Positions 12,801 through 27,800 of a DNA stretch of 64,000 nt are shown here, in pieces. Source of the stretch: Chlamydomonas sphaeroides. Taxonomy: Eukaryota; Chlorophyta; Chlorophyceae; Chlamydomonadales; Chlamydomonadaceae. The notes beneath the pieces are model-generated. The model made no database searches. It was not told the DNA's origin and saw nothing but the letters and a program-made list of their open reading frames with translations. Location: assembly GCA_001662425.1 (NCBI GenBank), contig BDDC01000144.1, positions 34,991 to 98,990 on the forward strand, written 5' to 3'. The stretch's first letter is position 1, and the number at the start of each line of letters is the position of its first letter. Made by a program: the position numbers and the translations under genes.

Positions 12801-15800
12801 CAGCTTCACATTTATGGACATATGAATAAGAATGTGTCGGTAAGGGTGTGATCGGCTGCTGCCGACGAGCACCCGACTGGAAGCCGCATGGCCACCCACC
12901 TGCACAAACTCTTCGGCGGATGTGAAATCGACAAGTTTCTGGCCCTGGGAAAGGCACCATGCGCGGGCCGACTCCCAAGACCGTGGCACATTAAAGAGCG
13001 TGTACCGAGTTGCTCCCAGGGTCACGATCGTAGCGGGCTGCAAAAAGAGGGCGTTGGGAGCGCGTCAAAAACATATGCAGTAAGCAAACATGCATGGCGG
13101 CATGAAGCAAACCTGAGCCGGGTCCTCCCGACAAAAGGTGCGGGCGCGACTTGGCATCCGGCACATGTAAGTCATCGTTGCGTCAACGAGGGTGCACGAT
13201 GCATCCTGGATGGGCAGCAGGTATGTGTGAGGCGCAAACAGTGTGTGCGGCCGGGGTCGGGTTCTGTACGACCTTACATTCCAGCTGTTGCTTTGCGTGT
13301 CGCTTGGAGCCAGGTCTCGTTTCATTACGACCTGTCATTCACCAGGGCGCAAGGGTGGGCTGATTGCACACATGGTTGCTAGGGCGACACAGCTGATGCA
13401 GCAAGCGGCAAATGGGTTACTAATGCCGGCATTGTCGCACAGCAGCCGACAGAGGACCGACCGCACCATGCCACAGCCTTCAACGCCTGCGGAGGGCGTG
13501 CAGATAGAAGGCAGCAGATGCCACAGCGTCGGTATATATGCATGCTTAACCGTAGATGAAGCAGCGCCGTCGCATACATACATAGCTCTTGATGTAAGTG
13601 CTCACCGCCTGCGTCGTTTGGCTCGCCTGGAGTCGGGATGAAAGTTACGGCGCGTTACTACTACGTGCGATGCATGGTGCGGTGGCACAGTTCAACAACG
13701 CGAGCTCGCGAGGCCCCACCTGTGTTCCAGTCCCCAGATTCTGCTGATAGCAGTGTACCGCTGCTCCAAACCCACACACTTCTGTCAGCGGCCGACCTCT
13801 TGAGGCCGATCCACATGTAGTGTTTGTCTGGGGTGAAACGGGCGTCGGTTCGCGCACACATATCGTGACGTGGTGTTGTTCCTGATCTACGCCGCCGTGT
13901 AACCGAGCTGCCTCACCGGTAGCGAAGAAGCCAGCGGGTGCGGTTGTCCTGCGCGTGACACCGCCCAGCCATGACATCTTGCAAGCCATCGTCAATGTAC
14001 ATGTGCATGCGCGTCAAACCGTGACAAGCAAGCAACGGGCGTACCGTAGCTGGCTCAACACAGCCTGCACGCAAAGCGGCGATGCCAACAATAAGAAGTT
14101 GCGTGACGACGGAACAAACCCGGCAACTAGCGCAGCAGCAACGGGTGTAACAGGGCACTCGCACGCAAGGAGGCCGCAGTTCATCACATATAAGCCGCAC
14201 CTCCTGCTCGCCGACGCTATTCCAGTACACCAACAGGCCCCCTGCCGCCTGGCACTTGGCCTCTGCCGCGCTGTATGTCAAGCTTGTTTCGTCATACCAC
14301 TGAGGGCGGGTCAGGGCACGGCATGCGCTGTCAAGTAGAAATAGAGATAGAGTGCAATAGAGATAGAGCTGCTTTTGCCAGTCAACTCGACAAAGCATGG
14401 AAGGGAGTACGCGACAATCTCCCAAGAAAGATTTACTAAGCCGTCACGCACCAGGTACTCGGAGCCCAGGTAGCTCATTTGCCACTTTGGAGTAGGGGCC
14501 CCAGCAGGCACAATCTGCGGTGCCAGCCAGCAGGTGCTGTGCTTCAGGGCGCCCGGATGGACCTAGCTAGTCGCGTGCTATGGCTGGGCGGCAGTCTTAC
14601 GGTGGCCGTGTTTTCAACACAGCCAGATAAAGACGTCGTGCGCTTGCAGAGATACGGGAGCTGCCTGGAGCACTCAGCGTCCTGTTCGGGCGTCAGCAGG
14701 GGGCCTTAGCATTAGCGCGTGGTCGGAAACAATCTGTTGCGGGATCGTTGCCAGCGGGCAGCTGCCGATGAGCCGTCACTCACGCCCCAGCCGTGAGCCG
14801 TTGGGTCGGTTGCCGGGTTGCGCTGTGGGAAGGCGACAATGGGGAGGGTGCACGCCGGGTCTGTCATGCATGATAACGCAACGACACGGTGCTCCTGGCA
14901 GCGCGCGGATGTAAGGCATCATCAGTGTCTTACGTTTGAATACAGCCTCGCCTCGCCTGTGTGCAGGAGGTGGCATGGGTTGGGACATGGAGTGGAACGG
15001 CAGTGCACACAACAGGCGTAGCGCTGCACACGCGTGGTTGTCTCACCGCATGCGAGTGTAACCACACCGCCGGGCTCGTTCGTATCCCAGTCAGCCATCG
15101 CCAACGGATGGCCTGCGAGGGGCCAGATGTACGGCGGTAGCCTTTGGCGCAACCCATAACCGGGCGGCGTAGCCAAACTCAAGCCCATAGAAGGCCCGCT
15201 CAGCCGCCTACCCGTGGTCCATAACCACATCAAGGAATCCGATGGCTGCTCTCCATGCGAAGTGCGTCACGGGTTGCAGGACAGAGGGCACGGGGCTTGC
15301 GTCATACAGCATATCCAGCACCAAACTACGCCCCGCCTGCGTTGCAGAAGCAGCGGTCATGTTTGTTGCTTGCGCACCGAGCGGATGAGACCAAGCCAGA
15401 AGCGCGTGAGGCCAGCGTCAGTTGGCTGCATGAGCGCAGCGTCCCGAATCTGGCGTGATACGTCGTCCCACTCGGTCTGGGTGTTGAAATACGCAAGCTG
15501 GCCGCCGGCTCGCGAACAGGCCTCTCCGGCCATGCTGTGGACGGCAGCGTGATGCATGTAATGTTAGGGAGGGCGGCGTGAGCAAACTTGCATTCTTGCA
15601 CGTGTGTGTTAATGTAAAGTATGGGCCTATGTGAACTATGGATGCGCTTCACCTGTGGGTGAGCGGGCTGGCATAGTAGAGGTACTCGGCACCTCCTGCA
15701 TGGAGCAAGCAACGTGACGCGATGCCACTGCCGTACAAGATGTACGAGCAGCGAGCGCTGCGCCTGTCGGTCCTGCGCACCTACCGTACGACAACAAAAA

Positions 15801-18800
15801 CGACGGCGATGGTGCCGATACCTGGCAAAGGAATGCCGATTCGCGACCTGCAAGGGCAACGGCCAGCAGGGCTCGAGCGCGCGCGCCGCTGTTCATCCCG
15901 CCGCCTGCTGATGCAGCAACTGTAATTGCTCACTACACGTGATGTCGTTCCAAGCGTTGGCAGCGAGATCAGTGCTGGGGTTGCGGTCTTTTGCAAGAAT
16001 GGCCTTTGGAAGTATGTCAGCAATCGCGGATGGGGGTCAGCGGCAGGTCACGTTCCATGTGTCGTTCATTCGGCAGTATGTCTAGCTAGCTCACCTCTGC
16101 GCAGTTTTCAAATCCTGCGCGTGCATGGGCATCACGTATCAGTGCGTTCCGCTTCAGGGCCGAAAGATGGGGCGTGCTTAAAAGCAAGCAGCTTGATGAT
16201 GCCTCCATAATGCAGCATACATCCGCTCGCGAGCAAGCAAAGCGCACGCGACAACTCACCTCCCGCGTCATTCGGCTCGTCTTTGGGTTGCAGAATGGTG
16301 ACGTTGCGTACAGTTAGATGGTTGCACTTGAATTATGCAAGAGCGTGTGGTGGAGCCGTGGTTACTCACTTGCTGCCCAATTGTTCCTATTGGGTCGGGA
16401 TGGCAACAGGGGGTCAGTGAACATGGGCTTCGCATGTGTTCCTCACTCATGTGGCAGATGTTAACAATTGCTGAAAGCACGTACCAGAAGAGGGGAGCAT
16501 TGGTGGCCCAGATCCATGACGAACGCTGTTACACGTTACGAGGGGGTGTCTGTTTAGTGTGCCCTCTGCAGTCCCAGCCATCGCTCGGCGCTCGCTTCCC
16601 CGCCGTACCGCAGTTGGGATCCTGGTGAGCCCAATCCACATGCGTATCACTGAACACCACACAGTCACCACCAGTGAGAAAGACGTACAATGTGCGCGGC
16701 ACATCCGGCATTTGACTTATGTTTAGTTACCTGTATTTGTTGTCCAACCCCCAAACGCAAAGTCACGGATGCGCTGTGCGATGTCCGTCCAGTCCGTATA
16801 AGATTCAGGGTGCACGAGCAGGCCACCCAAGGCACCACACGTCTGCAGGGCAGCGCTGTACGGCTGGGCAGTGGCGTAGAACTGCGCACACAAGCACATG
16901 TTCGTGTTGTTAAAGCAGTTGTCCGGCTGGCCTGCTTGCCGTGAACTGCGCCCGGCCACCCCAGGTGAGCCACCAACTGCTGACCAGATATTCGCCTCCG
17001 CGGTACGTAAAGCGGAAAGTAGGTGCGAGGCCGGTCGGTATAGGAAGTGGTGGCGAAGGTGGGGGCGGTGGGGATACGGACGCGGCAGATGTTACGATGG
17101 GAAAATTTGACCAGTCGCCGGCAGGGGCCCTGCACACGAAGGCAAAGCTGGACGATGCGCAAGGCACCAGCCGAGCTACGGTCAAGGGCTCTGAAGGCGT
17201 GGGATCAAGGATGCCGCAGAGGCCGTCAGGGCTGTCCGAATGGCAAGCGGCCTCCACAGCAGCAGTTGGAAGCATCCAAGTGGAGAGATGGACAGCGGGC
17301 GTCGCCTGCGTAGGGCAAAGCACATTGCCAGTGAAGCAAAGCGACACAGCACCAGCTGTGCGTGGTTGGGTACCAGCCAGCCAAGTGGCTGCAGCTCGAT
17401 CCTCTGGCGCACCGTATTGGATCGCCACTTGGCACGCCCGTTCGCCGCCCAAGCCAGGCCCTGCAGATGGGATACAACAGCCACTGTTATAGTTGGCAAC
17501 ACCAGGCAGGAAGGCAACGCACATTCACACCTACCGTCCACACGGGCTCGGTCAAGCCGAGCCCTAGCAGCCAGGCAATGGTGCGACCTTCCTCCGACGA
17601 ATCGAGCAACCAAAGCAGGTCGTATCCCTGTGGAGCAGGTGAGGCCAGACGATGGTTTAGGGCATGGGGCAAGGCGAGACGAGAACTACAATCGCGATGA
17701 AAGCCACTGGGGCTTGCAACTTGCTCTTGCCTGTGATGCGCAGATTTGCTGAGCCGTGAACCAAGAAACAGAGTGGGCGCTGTAGAGGACCAGCTCCCAT
17801 GCGCCCGTGATGGACGAAGAATCCGTGAGACTGTAACGTCGACCAGCCGTCAAGTCTGCGTGTCAACATAGACCTTGACAGGTAAGCGCATGGCATGCCC
17901 GCGTGCAAAACGAGGCGTTGTGATGCAGTACACACCGGCAAGACTGGTGTCCACGGCAGAGCCTGCAGGCGCACACGTGTGTCATTTAGTTGCCGAGGTA
18001 GCCGGGGATATGTCAGGCCGCAAGCTGGGGCAGGCACACATGACCAACTCACTCGTCTCGCACACGTAGGCGGGCAGTTCGGCGGTGCAGCTGGTGGCGT
18101 ACAGCTTCGCGGCTGTGTTCGTGTTGGCGGGCAGCAGCAGCAGGCCGCAGTTGGGCGGGCCGTACATGTAGTCCTCGATGTGGACCACCGTGTCACTGGA
18201 CACCACAGCGCCATTGAGCCACCTGCGGGGTGCCAAATGCATAGGCCCTTCGGTGCCATAGCCATCTTGATTTGGAGTAGATGCATGAAGCGACCATGCC
18301 GTACCTGTACGTGTCAGCCTGTGCGAGGTACATGCCCACCCACAGCCCCAGCTGACGTAGCTGGCTGAGCTCAGCTGTGTTCAAGTTTTGTCGAAGCAGC
18401 AAAAGCAGGGCGTCGGCAGCACCGGGGGTCTCCAGTGTCGCCAGGTGGCCGCCCTGAGCCTGGCACGTGCGGCGAGCGACCTCCCATGTGGCTGGGATCA
18501 TGTTGAGGCGGTACTTGGCATCGCCGATCAGCGACACCAGCCGTGGAGTGAGTGCCTCTGCGTGAGGCATGGGGTGCTTAGTGCTGCGCTGACATCGGCC
18601 CAGGAGTAGATGCCGAAGAGCTTGGATAACAACGTACCCACTGCTATCGAGCTTGGCGAGACGAAGTCTGGGATCAAGATCCTGGGGTGCGTCGCGCAGA
18701 TCTGCACAACTGACTCATCAATGCCGTACTGAAGGGTGTATCCAGGCCGATTGTTGTTTGTTCTGTACGACTCGGCGCTTAGCTGCTGCCCGTCCAGCGC

Positions 18801-21800
18801 ACGAGCACACACGCATCGGCCGTCCTTGTAACGGACCTGCATGCAGCCGGCGAGCAAGCACCAACCACAATACACTCGTGAGAGAGACGGGCCCATCCGG
18901 TAAAAAGCAACGCAGTGGCGAATGCCGAATGAGCTATAGCTTAGATATGGTGCAATGCATCCAGTTCAACTCACCGCCAGGGACGAGGATGCATACGGGG
19001 CGCTTGGTAGCATCGACCCGAGGCACGCCCTGGCGCATGCCGCGGTGTCATTGAGCCCCGCAATGGGCGAGCTGCCCTCCACACGCGGTACGGACCACTC
19101 GCTGCGGCACTCAACATGCAGCCCGCCGTCGTCAGCACCTGCAAAACCACAAGATGTGCAGTGTAAAGGCATGTACGCCGCAACAACAGTGGCAGTGCGC
19201 GCACACTCCAGGCCGCACCCGCTGCAAGTGCCTTGCTGTCTGGGTTCCCACAGATGGCTTGCCAGTGCAAGCCCGCTTGGGGTGTTAGCGGTGTGGGTAC
19301 TGTGCCGGCAATGCCTGCGTGCGGCGGGAGGCCGCGGTTGAGAAGGCGTGGTGCAGTGCTCAGCGGAGCGGCGTGGTGCATGATGGGAGCTCGCGTGGTT
19401 GCCCGTAAGGCCCCGTGACGCACCCGTGACAACGGTGCCCATCGGGCATGACACCACTCGTGACTCAGGCGGAAGCACGGGCGAGTTGCCGGCACAGCGG
19501 AAGATGGGCAGCTCTGCACAGGATGGAAGGCAAGACGGTACAATGGATCAGACGTTGCCGGGCGCGTGGGCTGCAGGCCAGCCGCACCCTTGGCGCAGAG
19601 CGGCAGCGCCAGTGCTGCACAGCGCTCGGCCCTCCACAGGTCGCGGTCAGCCTGGAACTCCCACAGGGCACAGTTCTTCAGGGTCGATGTCGCCGGCTCG
19701 CCCAGCCACCACCGATCGTACACCAAGTCCGAGCCGTTTACCCAGCTCCAGGAGCGCTCCTCTTGTTCGTCAGAGGCACCCAGCCACACACGAAGCGAGC
19801 GAGTGCCACCGAGGCCAGTCGCCCAGTCCAGCACCATTGCGGCAAGACTGCCGGCATCGTCAGCGCCATTGACTGAGGCCAGGTCGCCTCCCTGCATCGT
19901 GCCACACGGAGCCCGGGAATGCATGTGTTGCAGGGCACCAAGGCAAGGCATCTTGCAGGCACCAAGCCAAGGCATCTTGCAGCTGGACCGCTCGTCTTGC
20001 AGCCTGCATGCATGTGGATGGAGCACGCACCTGCTGCTGGCAAACGAGTCGTGCAGAGTTCCATGTGAGCAGCTGATGGTGCAGCGTGTAAACCCTGTCT
20101 TGGATGGTGATGGTTGCGGCAGGCATTGCCCCCAGGTGTGCTGGCGTCTGGGCCCCAGACCGGCGCCGGCACAGGAAGCGCAGCGCGTCAGAAGTGCAGT
20201 CCCTGGTCGCCCAGTCCACAGGTCCTAAAGCCTTGCCACCGGCGTATCGTTGTGCCAGCGCGCCACAGAGTGCAGCTCCGGACGCCAGCGGCGTGGCCTG
20301 GGCCCAGGTGTAGTTCATGGCGGTGCCAATGGCGGTCAGCCAGGTGGCGCTGCCCTTGTCATACACGGCGCCGAACCACACGGAGAGAGATGGCTTGGGG
20401 TAGCTGCCTGACGCCCAGCGGACGAGCATGTCCTCTGCCACTGCCACCTCTGCCACATCAACGAGCTCAGCCAACCTCCCGCCGTGCGCCTGCACGTTGA
20501 GTGGGTGTGAATGGACAACGGTGGAGTGGTCGCCATGCATGGTGTGCTACGTAACCCAAGCAAAGCGTCATCACAGCCCTGCATTTTGAGGTGCCAGTTA
20601 CGTACCGAGCATATGCTTTGAGCAGGATAGAATGGCGAGACCACATCGAACAACAGCAGGTCATCGCCAGACGGCAGTGGCGCAATCACTGCTGCGGCAG
20701 TGCTCCGCGCCACGCCCAATTCTATAGGCGCGGCTGGCGTCCGGTAGCCAGCAACTGTTGTCGCTTGCCGGGACGCATCTCCGATAGACAGCGGGCGCTG
20801 GCACAGTGGCCTGGCCAGCTTCCCGCAGTTGCTGCGCCGGAAGGCTGTCGACGAGGAGGTCGTGCCCGCCACTCGCATGACGCCGCACGTGTTTGCATCC
20901 TCCAGAAGTCCTATGTCAGGGCGGTGAGTGCATGGCGTGCCGGCAGCGTCGGATCGAATCACCCAGCGGTCACTAGCGGCGAGCCGTGCCGTTGCTTGTG
21001 CATGTGTTTTTTGTCCAGCGTGCGTGTGCTCACCTTGCATTCGGTAAACAACATTGGCCAGTGTCCCGCCACAAGTCTGGAAGGGCCAGCAACGCGCCGT
21101 GCCAGTCAGCCTGCGCTGTCCAGGTGCAGGCACTCACATGCGTCCGGACGTTACGGACGCACCTGGCTTGAGTCGCCGGTGCAAGGCAGGTTGCAGGCGC
21201 TGCTTGTGCCATAGCTCATAGCGTTGGCCTGCTCGGATGGGCGCAAGCTGAGTGTTGAATAAACCATCACAGCACAGGGAGCTGGTGCTGCCCTCCAGCA
21301 TACGGGTGGAATGTGGGAAGACGCTTGCGTGTACGCACCTCACTTGAACCTGCCCAGCATTCTCGGCCTGTGTCCGGGTTGCGGCTACACTCAATCCAAC
21401 CGGTGTGACGCTAGCGCGAGTTTGAAAGCCTGACGCACCGTTTTGAACGCCGTACACCACGTAACCGTTTTTGCGGGCAAGATACCCGCACAGCTGCGGC
21501 GTCATGAATGCCTACAGAACAGGAAGGGTTTGAGTTCGCGCTCCTGCTTCATTACACAGTGAGTGCAGTCCTCCAATGTTTACGTTATCGGTGAGGTAGG
21601 TAGGCAGGCGCCGGCTTGCGGATGTGTCCATGTAGCAGCCAAGGAGACGGTCAGGTAAGGAACCTGGCCGGGAGACATGAAGTAAGGGGGTGGGGCGGAC
21701 TCATTCATCAAAGAGGTGTACAATGAAAAACAGAGCTGGCAGGGATGGGCGAGGGAGCCGCGTATTGGATGGAGCCACGCACCTATGTCGGGAGTGCCAA

Positions 21801-24800
21801 ACACCCTCAACTCTGCAACCGCCGCCAGCTTCCCAGACACCAGCGCCAGCCAGATCCCAGTTGCAGGCTCCGCGAGCGTCACGCTCACAGTTGCACCGCC
21901 TGTGTGCGTTCACACGGTTGGCTCGCAGAACGTGAAGGGGTAGCAGCTTCGTGATCGCTTGCCTGTGTAGGTCTGTGTCTGTGGTTGTGTCCAAATGGGG
22001 CTGTACGCATCAACAAGCCTTGCCGCGTCGGCTGCTGTCCTGTCGTATAGGTCATACTCCCCTGCGAGCGGTGTGCAAGCAAGCTGTGCAGAGCCCATGC
22101 ACCGCCGGGATGATGCGCGCCGTGCGACGACACACACGTACCAATGCGAAGCTCGGAGCGAGTAAAGCTGCGTGGCAACGTGTGCGATACATCAGCATAC
22201 CGGCATCCGCTAACCATACCCTGCTGCACAATCAGCTTACCCATCTGCTGTCGATCCCAGCACTATCTCAACGCGCTCGACTTTGTGCGTGTACCGTGTC
22301 CTTGAGCTGAGGTCCACTGCTACCCAGGGCCGCTCTGCGCGGCATACAACGGCCGGTGGGCAGGTGAACGTCTCGCTCAAGCAAGCAATGATCTGAACCG
22401 CTGCACGCAGTGGTGGACACGTAAACAGACGTACCATCGGTTGCCCCGCCTTGCCAGACGCTGCGCCGGCAGCCGTATTAATGATACAATGTTAATGATG
22501 TGCAATTATGAATGCTGCATTTTTGCGCGCGCATGCATTGGCTGCACATCACCTTGCCGTGTTTCCGTCAACCGCGCTTGCAGGCGTGGCGCCAGACGAA
22601 GCAAAGACCGGCCTGTTTTGCAAAGCGTTGGCCATAAACATGTAGAACAGACTCAAAAGCAACATTCGTCATGCATGTATATGGTCCAGCGACATTGATG
22701 GAGCAACGAGGTAGTGCCCACCTTTGCAAGGCCAGGTTGTAAGTGACACGTGTGACAGCCGGGAGGGCATCGTCGGATGGACAGCAAAGCATGACCAGTC
22801 GCGTGAGGCCCGCATCCTGTCATGGTACGGCAACACACATCGTAACAGTCAGATGCACGCACGAGTGTAGCAGCGGGCATCGATGCGTGCGGGAGCATGC
22901 GCCCGACTTCTTACATCGCCGCGGCTGCCCAGAGGCGAGACCGCCCGGATCGACACGCCACAAACGTAGTGCGCCATCTGTAAGCAAGCGTCGTGCGTAA
23001 CTTGCTTAGGCATGCATTCATAGCATGGCGTTCATAACTCCATTATTGCAACCGCATAGAATCAACGCTCAACAAGCCGCACCGCGCAAGTTTGATCGTC
23101 TGACCAATATGCTGTGTAAGCTCCGGGGGGTAACGCGGTGCTCCCAGGCTGAGGACGTGCCGTGTCGCCGTGCCTGGACACAACATGCGAAGCACGGCCA
23201 CAGTGTGGACTGCATCTTTGCATGCACCTTGCCGCAACCGCGGTTGCGCGCACCACCGTACATGCACGCCATGCGCACGTCGATGATGCCCATTTGGTCG
23301 TTGGGGTCGTTTTCCAATCTGTCGTTAGACGGACTCGCACCCCAGACCTGCGTGCAGCGTAGCAATAGTAACGTGTAGGCGTGGGTCGCAGCGGCTGCCA
23401 AACCACAGCCCTATCTGCGCCTTCCACTGCCCACCTGAAAGCCAACCGCATGATTGTACTTTGAGACAGACGAGTTGCAGTAGCTGCGAATGGGTTGGCC
23501 AATGATTTAGCGAAAGAATATGCGATGTATGGGCCAGTCATTACGTGCGTCCGATCATACGCCCATAGGCCCCGCACCTCCAATTGGTGAGGACCCCGAC
23601 AGCTGGCCAGTCCGGTCCCGACCGGATCACGTTGCTCGATGGCGGACCTCCCCCGTCAGGAAGAGATCCGTCTCCGCACCACAGCGCCAGGGAGATCACA
23701 CCAGCTCGGTCCAGGGCCCCGCTTGGCAGCTTGTCGGCAGTGGTGCCGGTGTTGAGGCGGAGTTGGATGCCTCGCACGAAACGCCCAGCTGGGCAAAGCG
23801 CGTCCCCGTACAGCTGGCCGTGCTGTGTGCGGTACGCCAGGATTGTTCGCTGCACAGACAGTGCCCCGTACACGGGCATAGACCAGCGCAGTGTGCTTGG
23901 CACACGCGTGGTAGAATCAATGGAGTACCGCCAGGCGCCGTCTACAAGGGTCGCCCCAAACCAGGCGTTGACTACAGCGGACCGGTTGTTGCGGCTGCCG
24001 AAGCGCTCTGTAATCATCTTGCCAACCTGTGGGTGGCACAGCACACACCGTCAGATGAACATGACAGCCTAAGCGGTACCACACAACACAAACATTCCAC
24101 GTTGCACCCCACTCCCCACCCGGCTGGCGTCCAATGGGTTCTTAAACGATGCCAGTGAGCCGCCGCCTTGTCGCTGGCAGAAGCCCTCAGCCTCGCCGAA
24201 GTCAAGGGCAATGTCGTACAGGGCGTAGTGGTTGTCCTGGAAAACGACGTCCGCGACGGGCGCCTTGTACTCGCTGGGCACCGAAACTATGTTGCGGATG
24301 CACAAAGCCCGAGCCCACGTGTTCCGGCATGCGGCGTCGCTGAAGCCCCAGGTCAGGCGGTTGGAGCTGTCGCTCGTGAAAGCCAGCATGGCGCACTCCT
24401 CCGCAACGCCCAACGTGCCGCCATTGTTTGGCTCGCCTGGCAGCCAGGTGGCATTGATGGATTGGGGGCTGAAGGCTGCGCCGTTGCTGCTCCACCGCCA
24501 GACCCCGGGCTCGGCTGCTGCATTGCTGGTGAGGCCAAGCCACATGCCTGGCGCGCCGCTGCGGTAGAAGTACGGCAGCTGCCTCGCCATGCTTGGCGTC
24601 AGCTCTGCGAGCGACCCGCCCAGCGCCTTGCACAGCGCCAGGGCTGAGAACGCATCGTAGAGGCCGCCATACAGCGCTAGCTCGGCTTGGCCCGTGTTCA
24701 CAACACGCGAGACCTGGGGCTTGGCACGCGCCAGGGCTGTGCGCTCCACCGCCGATGTACGTGTGCCAGCGGCACGCCGACATGCCACTCGGTGGCTGTT

Positions 24801-27800
24801 CCCGCAGAAATCACCACGCAGCTTTGCTGGGGTGTAGCCGATGACATCATAAGGCTTGTAGTACACCGCACAGTTCGTGCCGAGTGCTGTATGTTTCCAG
24901 CACCAGCCATGAGCAACAGATATATGTGAGCATGCCCGCGGCGGCACAGGGTAGACAACAGGGCACTGCCTAATGCGAGATGCAGCCTACCTGCTGTGTC
25001 CCATCGATAGTTCACAGGGCTCGTGGTTCCATCCGCCTCGGCCTTGTCCAGGAGAGGGCCGTCCGCATACCTGTCATGTTGTGGCATGCAGGCGGTTAGA
25101 GCCAAAATCAACAGCCAGCAGCAGTAGGAAGCGATAGCCATGTATGTGCATGGGGCAGACATCGCCAGAGCGCACCTCCAGACACCGTTCAACTCGAGAA
25201 CACAGATGTAGGCGGCGACTGTACTGCAGGGAACGCTGACCCAGCCATGTGTACAGCTGCATGTGCACGCATGAAACAAGCATCCTTCAACACCTGGACT
25301 GACGCATGCGGCCAGGTCCAATGCACCTCTACTTGGCCCCAACGACTTTGCGTGCTCACTTGACCCAGGCCCCGCCCGCTTGGCGAGAGCAGTTCAGCCG
25401 GACCGCGGCGCAGTCATTCCCGAGCACTGGTTGGGAGCTAAGCCATGCGTCGTACGCAAGAGCCTTCTCATCCGTCCAACGCCAAGAGGCGCGGCCAACT
25501 GCGCCGCGGGTACACATGGGACCAGGTGTTGCCGGATTGCTCATGTATAGGAAGGTATGTAAGGGCCTGGCCGATGGCCTGGTCAATACACTTATGCGCG
25601 CAGCTTACTTCTGTCAAGGCCCATGTGCAAAAGCGAGGTGCCGTACTGACTGCCGCTTGCTACATCAAACTGCAGCGATGCCAGTAGTAGCTGCGGCTGC
25701 GCCAGCAGGTCACGCATAACTTGAGTGTACTCGGCGGCGCTTCCGAAGCTTGCGAGGCCGTGGCTGCCAGTCTTGCGGCACGCGTCTTGGTTGTCCTGCC
25801 AAGGTGCAGGGCTGCCACCGTAAGCTTGAAAATGACGGTAGTTGAGCAAGGAGGATGCCGTGGCAGGGGTGTCTGCGAGCGCATGCACGCATGTCGCAAG
25901 CGGTGTCATCGTACTTGGCGCCCGACACAAGCACGCACACTCTCCATATGTACAGCATGGCGCACACCTCGCGTACAAATGAAGCTTTTCTTTGAGGAGC
26001 AGTCCACGTTGGCCCAGCTTTGATCCGATGATTGGATAACCACACAATCACCCATCCACAGTGCGGGCTTCCCAGGCTGCCATGCATCGTACGTCAACAA
26101 TTGATTGTTGGATCCCATCCAGGCGTAAATGGTTGGGTCATGAAGATATGGCGAGCCGAAGACCTGGCGAGAGCAGAAGGGTCGACACGTTTAAAAAGAT
26201 TGCAAAACATTCAGATGCAAATGTGGCAGCAGAAAGAAATGAAAGGGGAGACGAAAACCCTTACGCCGAGCTCGGTGATCTGATGGAGCAGCAACAGGGT
26301 GATAAGGAAATGTGTGAAAGCTGTGGATGGATGGAGGCCAGCAAGTGCAACACACAGTACACTGGGCTTGCCCACCTGAAGATATCCATCTATCGGCAAA
26401 CGAGGCGCAACCAGGTGGGGGTTTGTCAGTCCAGCTGCTATCAGCGAGCATGACTGAAGCATACACACCTGTTCTGTTGGCAAAGTTCTGTATGGCGTCC
26501 CGCAAGCATCGTGTGTTGACGGAGTCAGATCCTCGCAACAACGTGCGAAGCAAACCTTCACGCCACCAATACATACCTGGAGTGTAACCCACTGTCCAAT
26601 CACCGGGGGGTCCAATGTAATATATTGGTTGTAAAATGGATTGAGTCGATAGTTCTGCTTCCAAACCAGTTTGTTGCGGACGATGTTTGGGGCATCGGCT
26701 GTGCTCCGCACTTGCAACGTGCCGACACGCAGCTCTGTGTGGTGTGGTGTGTCAGCGATCAGGGTGGTGGGAGGGCCAGGGACAGTGGTTGTGCAGGCGA
26801 CGGGCATCTATGGATGCAAACCTCAGGGGGTGCAAGACCATGCATGGCCTACCGGCGTTCTCAATGCGGTCCGACACCGCATAATCCTGTAGCGTCCAGA
26901 ACGTTAGTTGCTTGACATTGTACAGCCCGGGTAGCATTATGCTTAGCCTGCATGCAGATTGCCCACCGTCAGCAAGCAAGGCGCAACGGCATGTGTGGTG
27001 GCCGGCGCCTGCACCGCTCAACTGATTTGCACGCTTACCACGGAGTTCCCGAGTCCGCAGACCGAAACTCCGCACCGCTAACCACACCGTCATTGGCATT
27101 TTCCTGAACGGCGTAATGCAACATGCCATCCACGGTCACCATAACACGTGACTGACTCCAGCGGCTGGGTGCATGCACACATGACCTGATGCCTCACCGG
27201 CCCGTACAGCGCGCCCAGGGCGGAGGAAGCGTATGCAGTGCCCCGGTTTGAAATAAACGGTGTATCAAAATAATCCGGGGGCAGGCCTACACCAAAGACC
27301 TGCAAGCACGTGTATAAAATTGATTGCAGGGCATAGGTCAGGTATGCCACCAAGTGTGGGGCATAAGGCAGATGATGCAGTCCTTTAACGGAGGAGCTTG
27401 CTTGTTTGCTTGCTGCGCACCTGGAGCTCCATAACTTGGAGGATATTGCTCGCCATATCTGAAGAGCGTGGTAGAAGCGATGGGCATGACACGAGAATGC
27501 ACGGGCACGAAGGAAACGTGATAAGCAGTACAGCGCGACACAGCTTGAATCTATTTGCAGGCTTGCCTGGGTGGTGGTTCTGTACAATGACGTAACTGCA
27601 GGGTTTTGGGAACGTAACGCAAATATATATGGTCAGCAGATGCGCCGACTGAGTGAGCGCAGCACTGGGCAGCGAGCCCACGTCCACGGCCCAAGGTGCC
27701 AGCCCAAAGGCAGAAGCAAGCATGGCGGTGTTTTACCTAGCGCTGACGCAGCTAACGAGGGATCGCGCTACACAGTCAGCGGGGCTTGCTTGGTCGCGGG

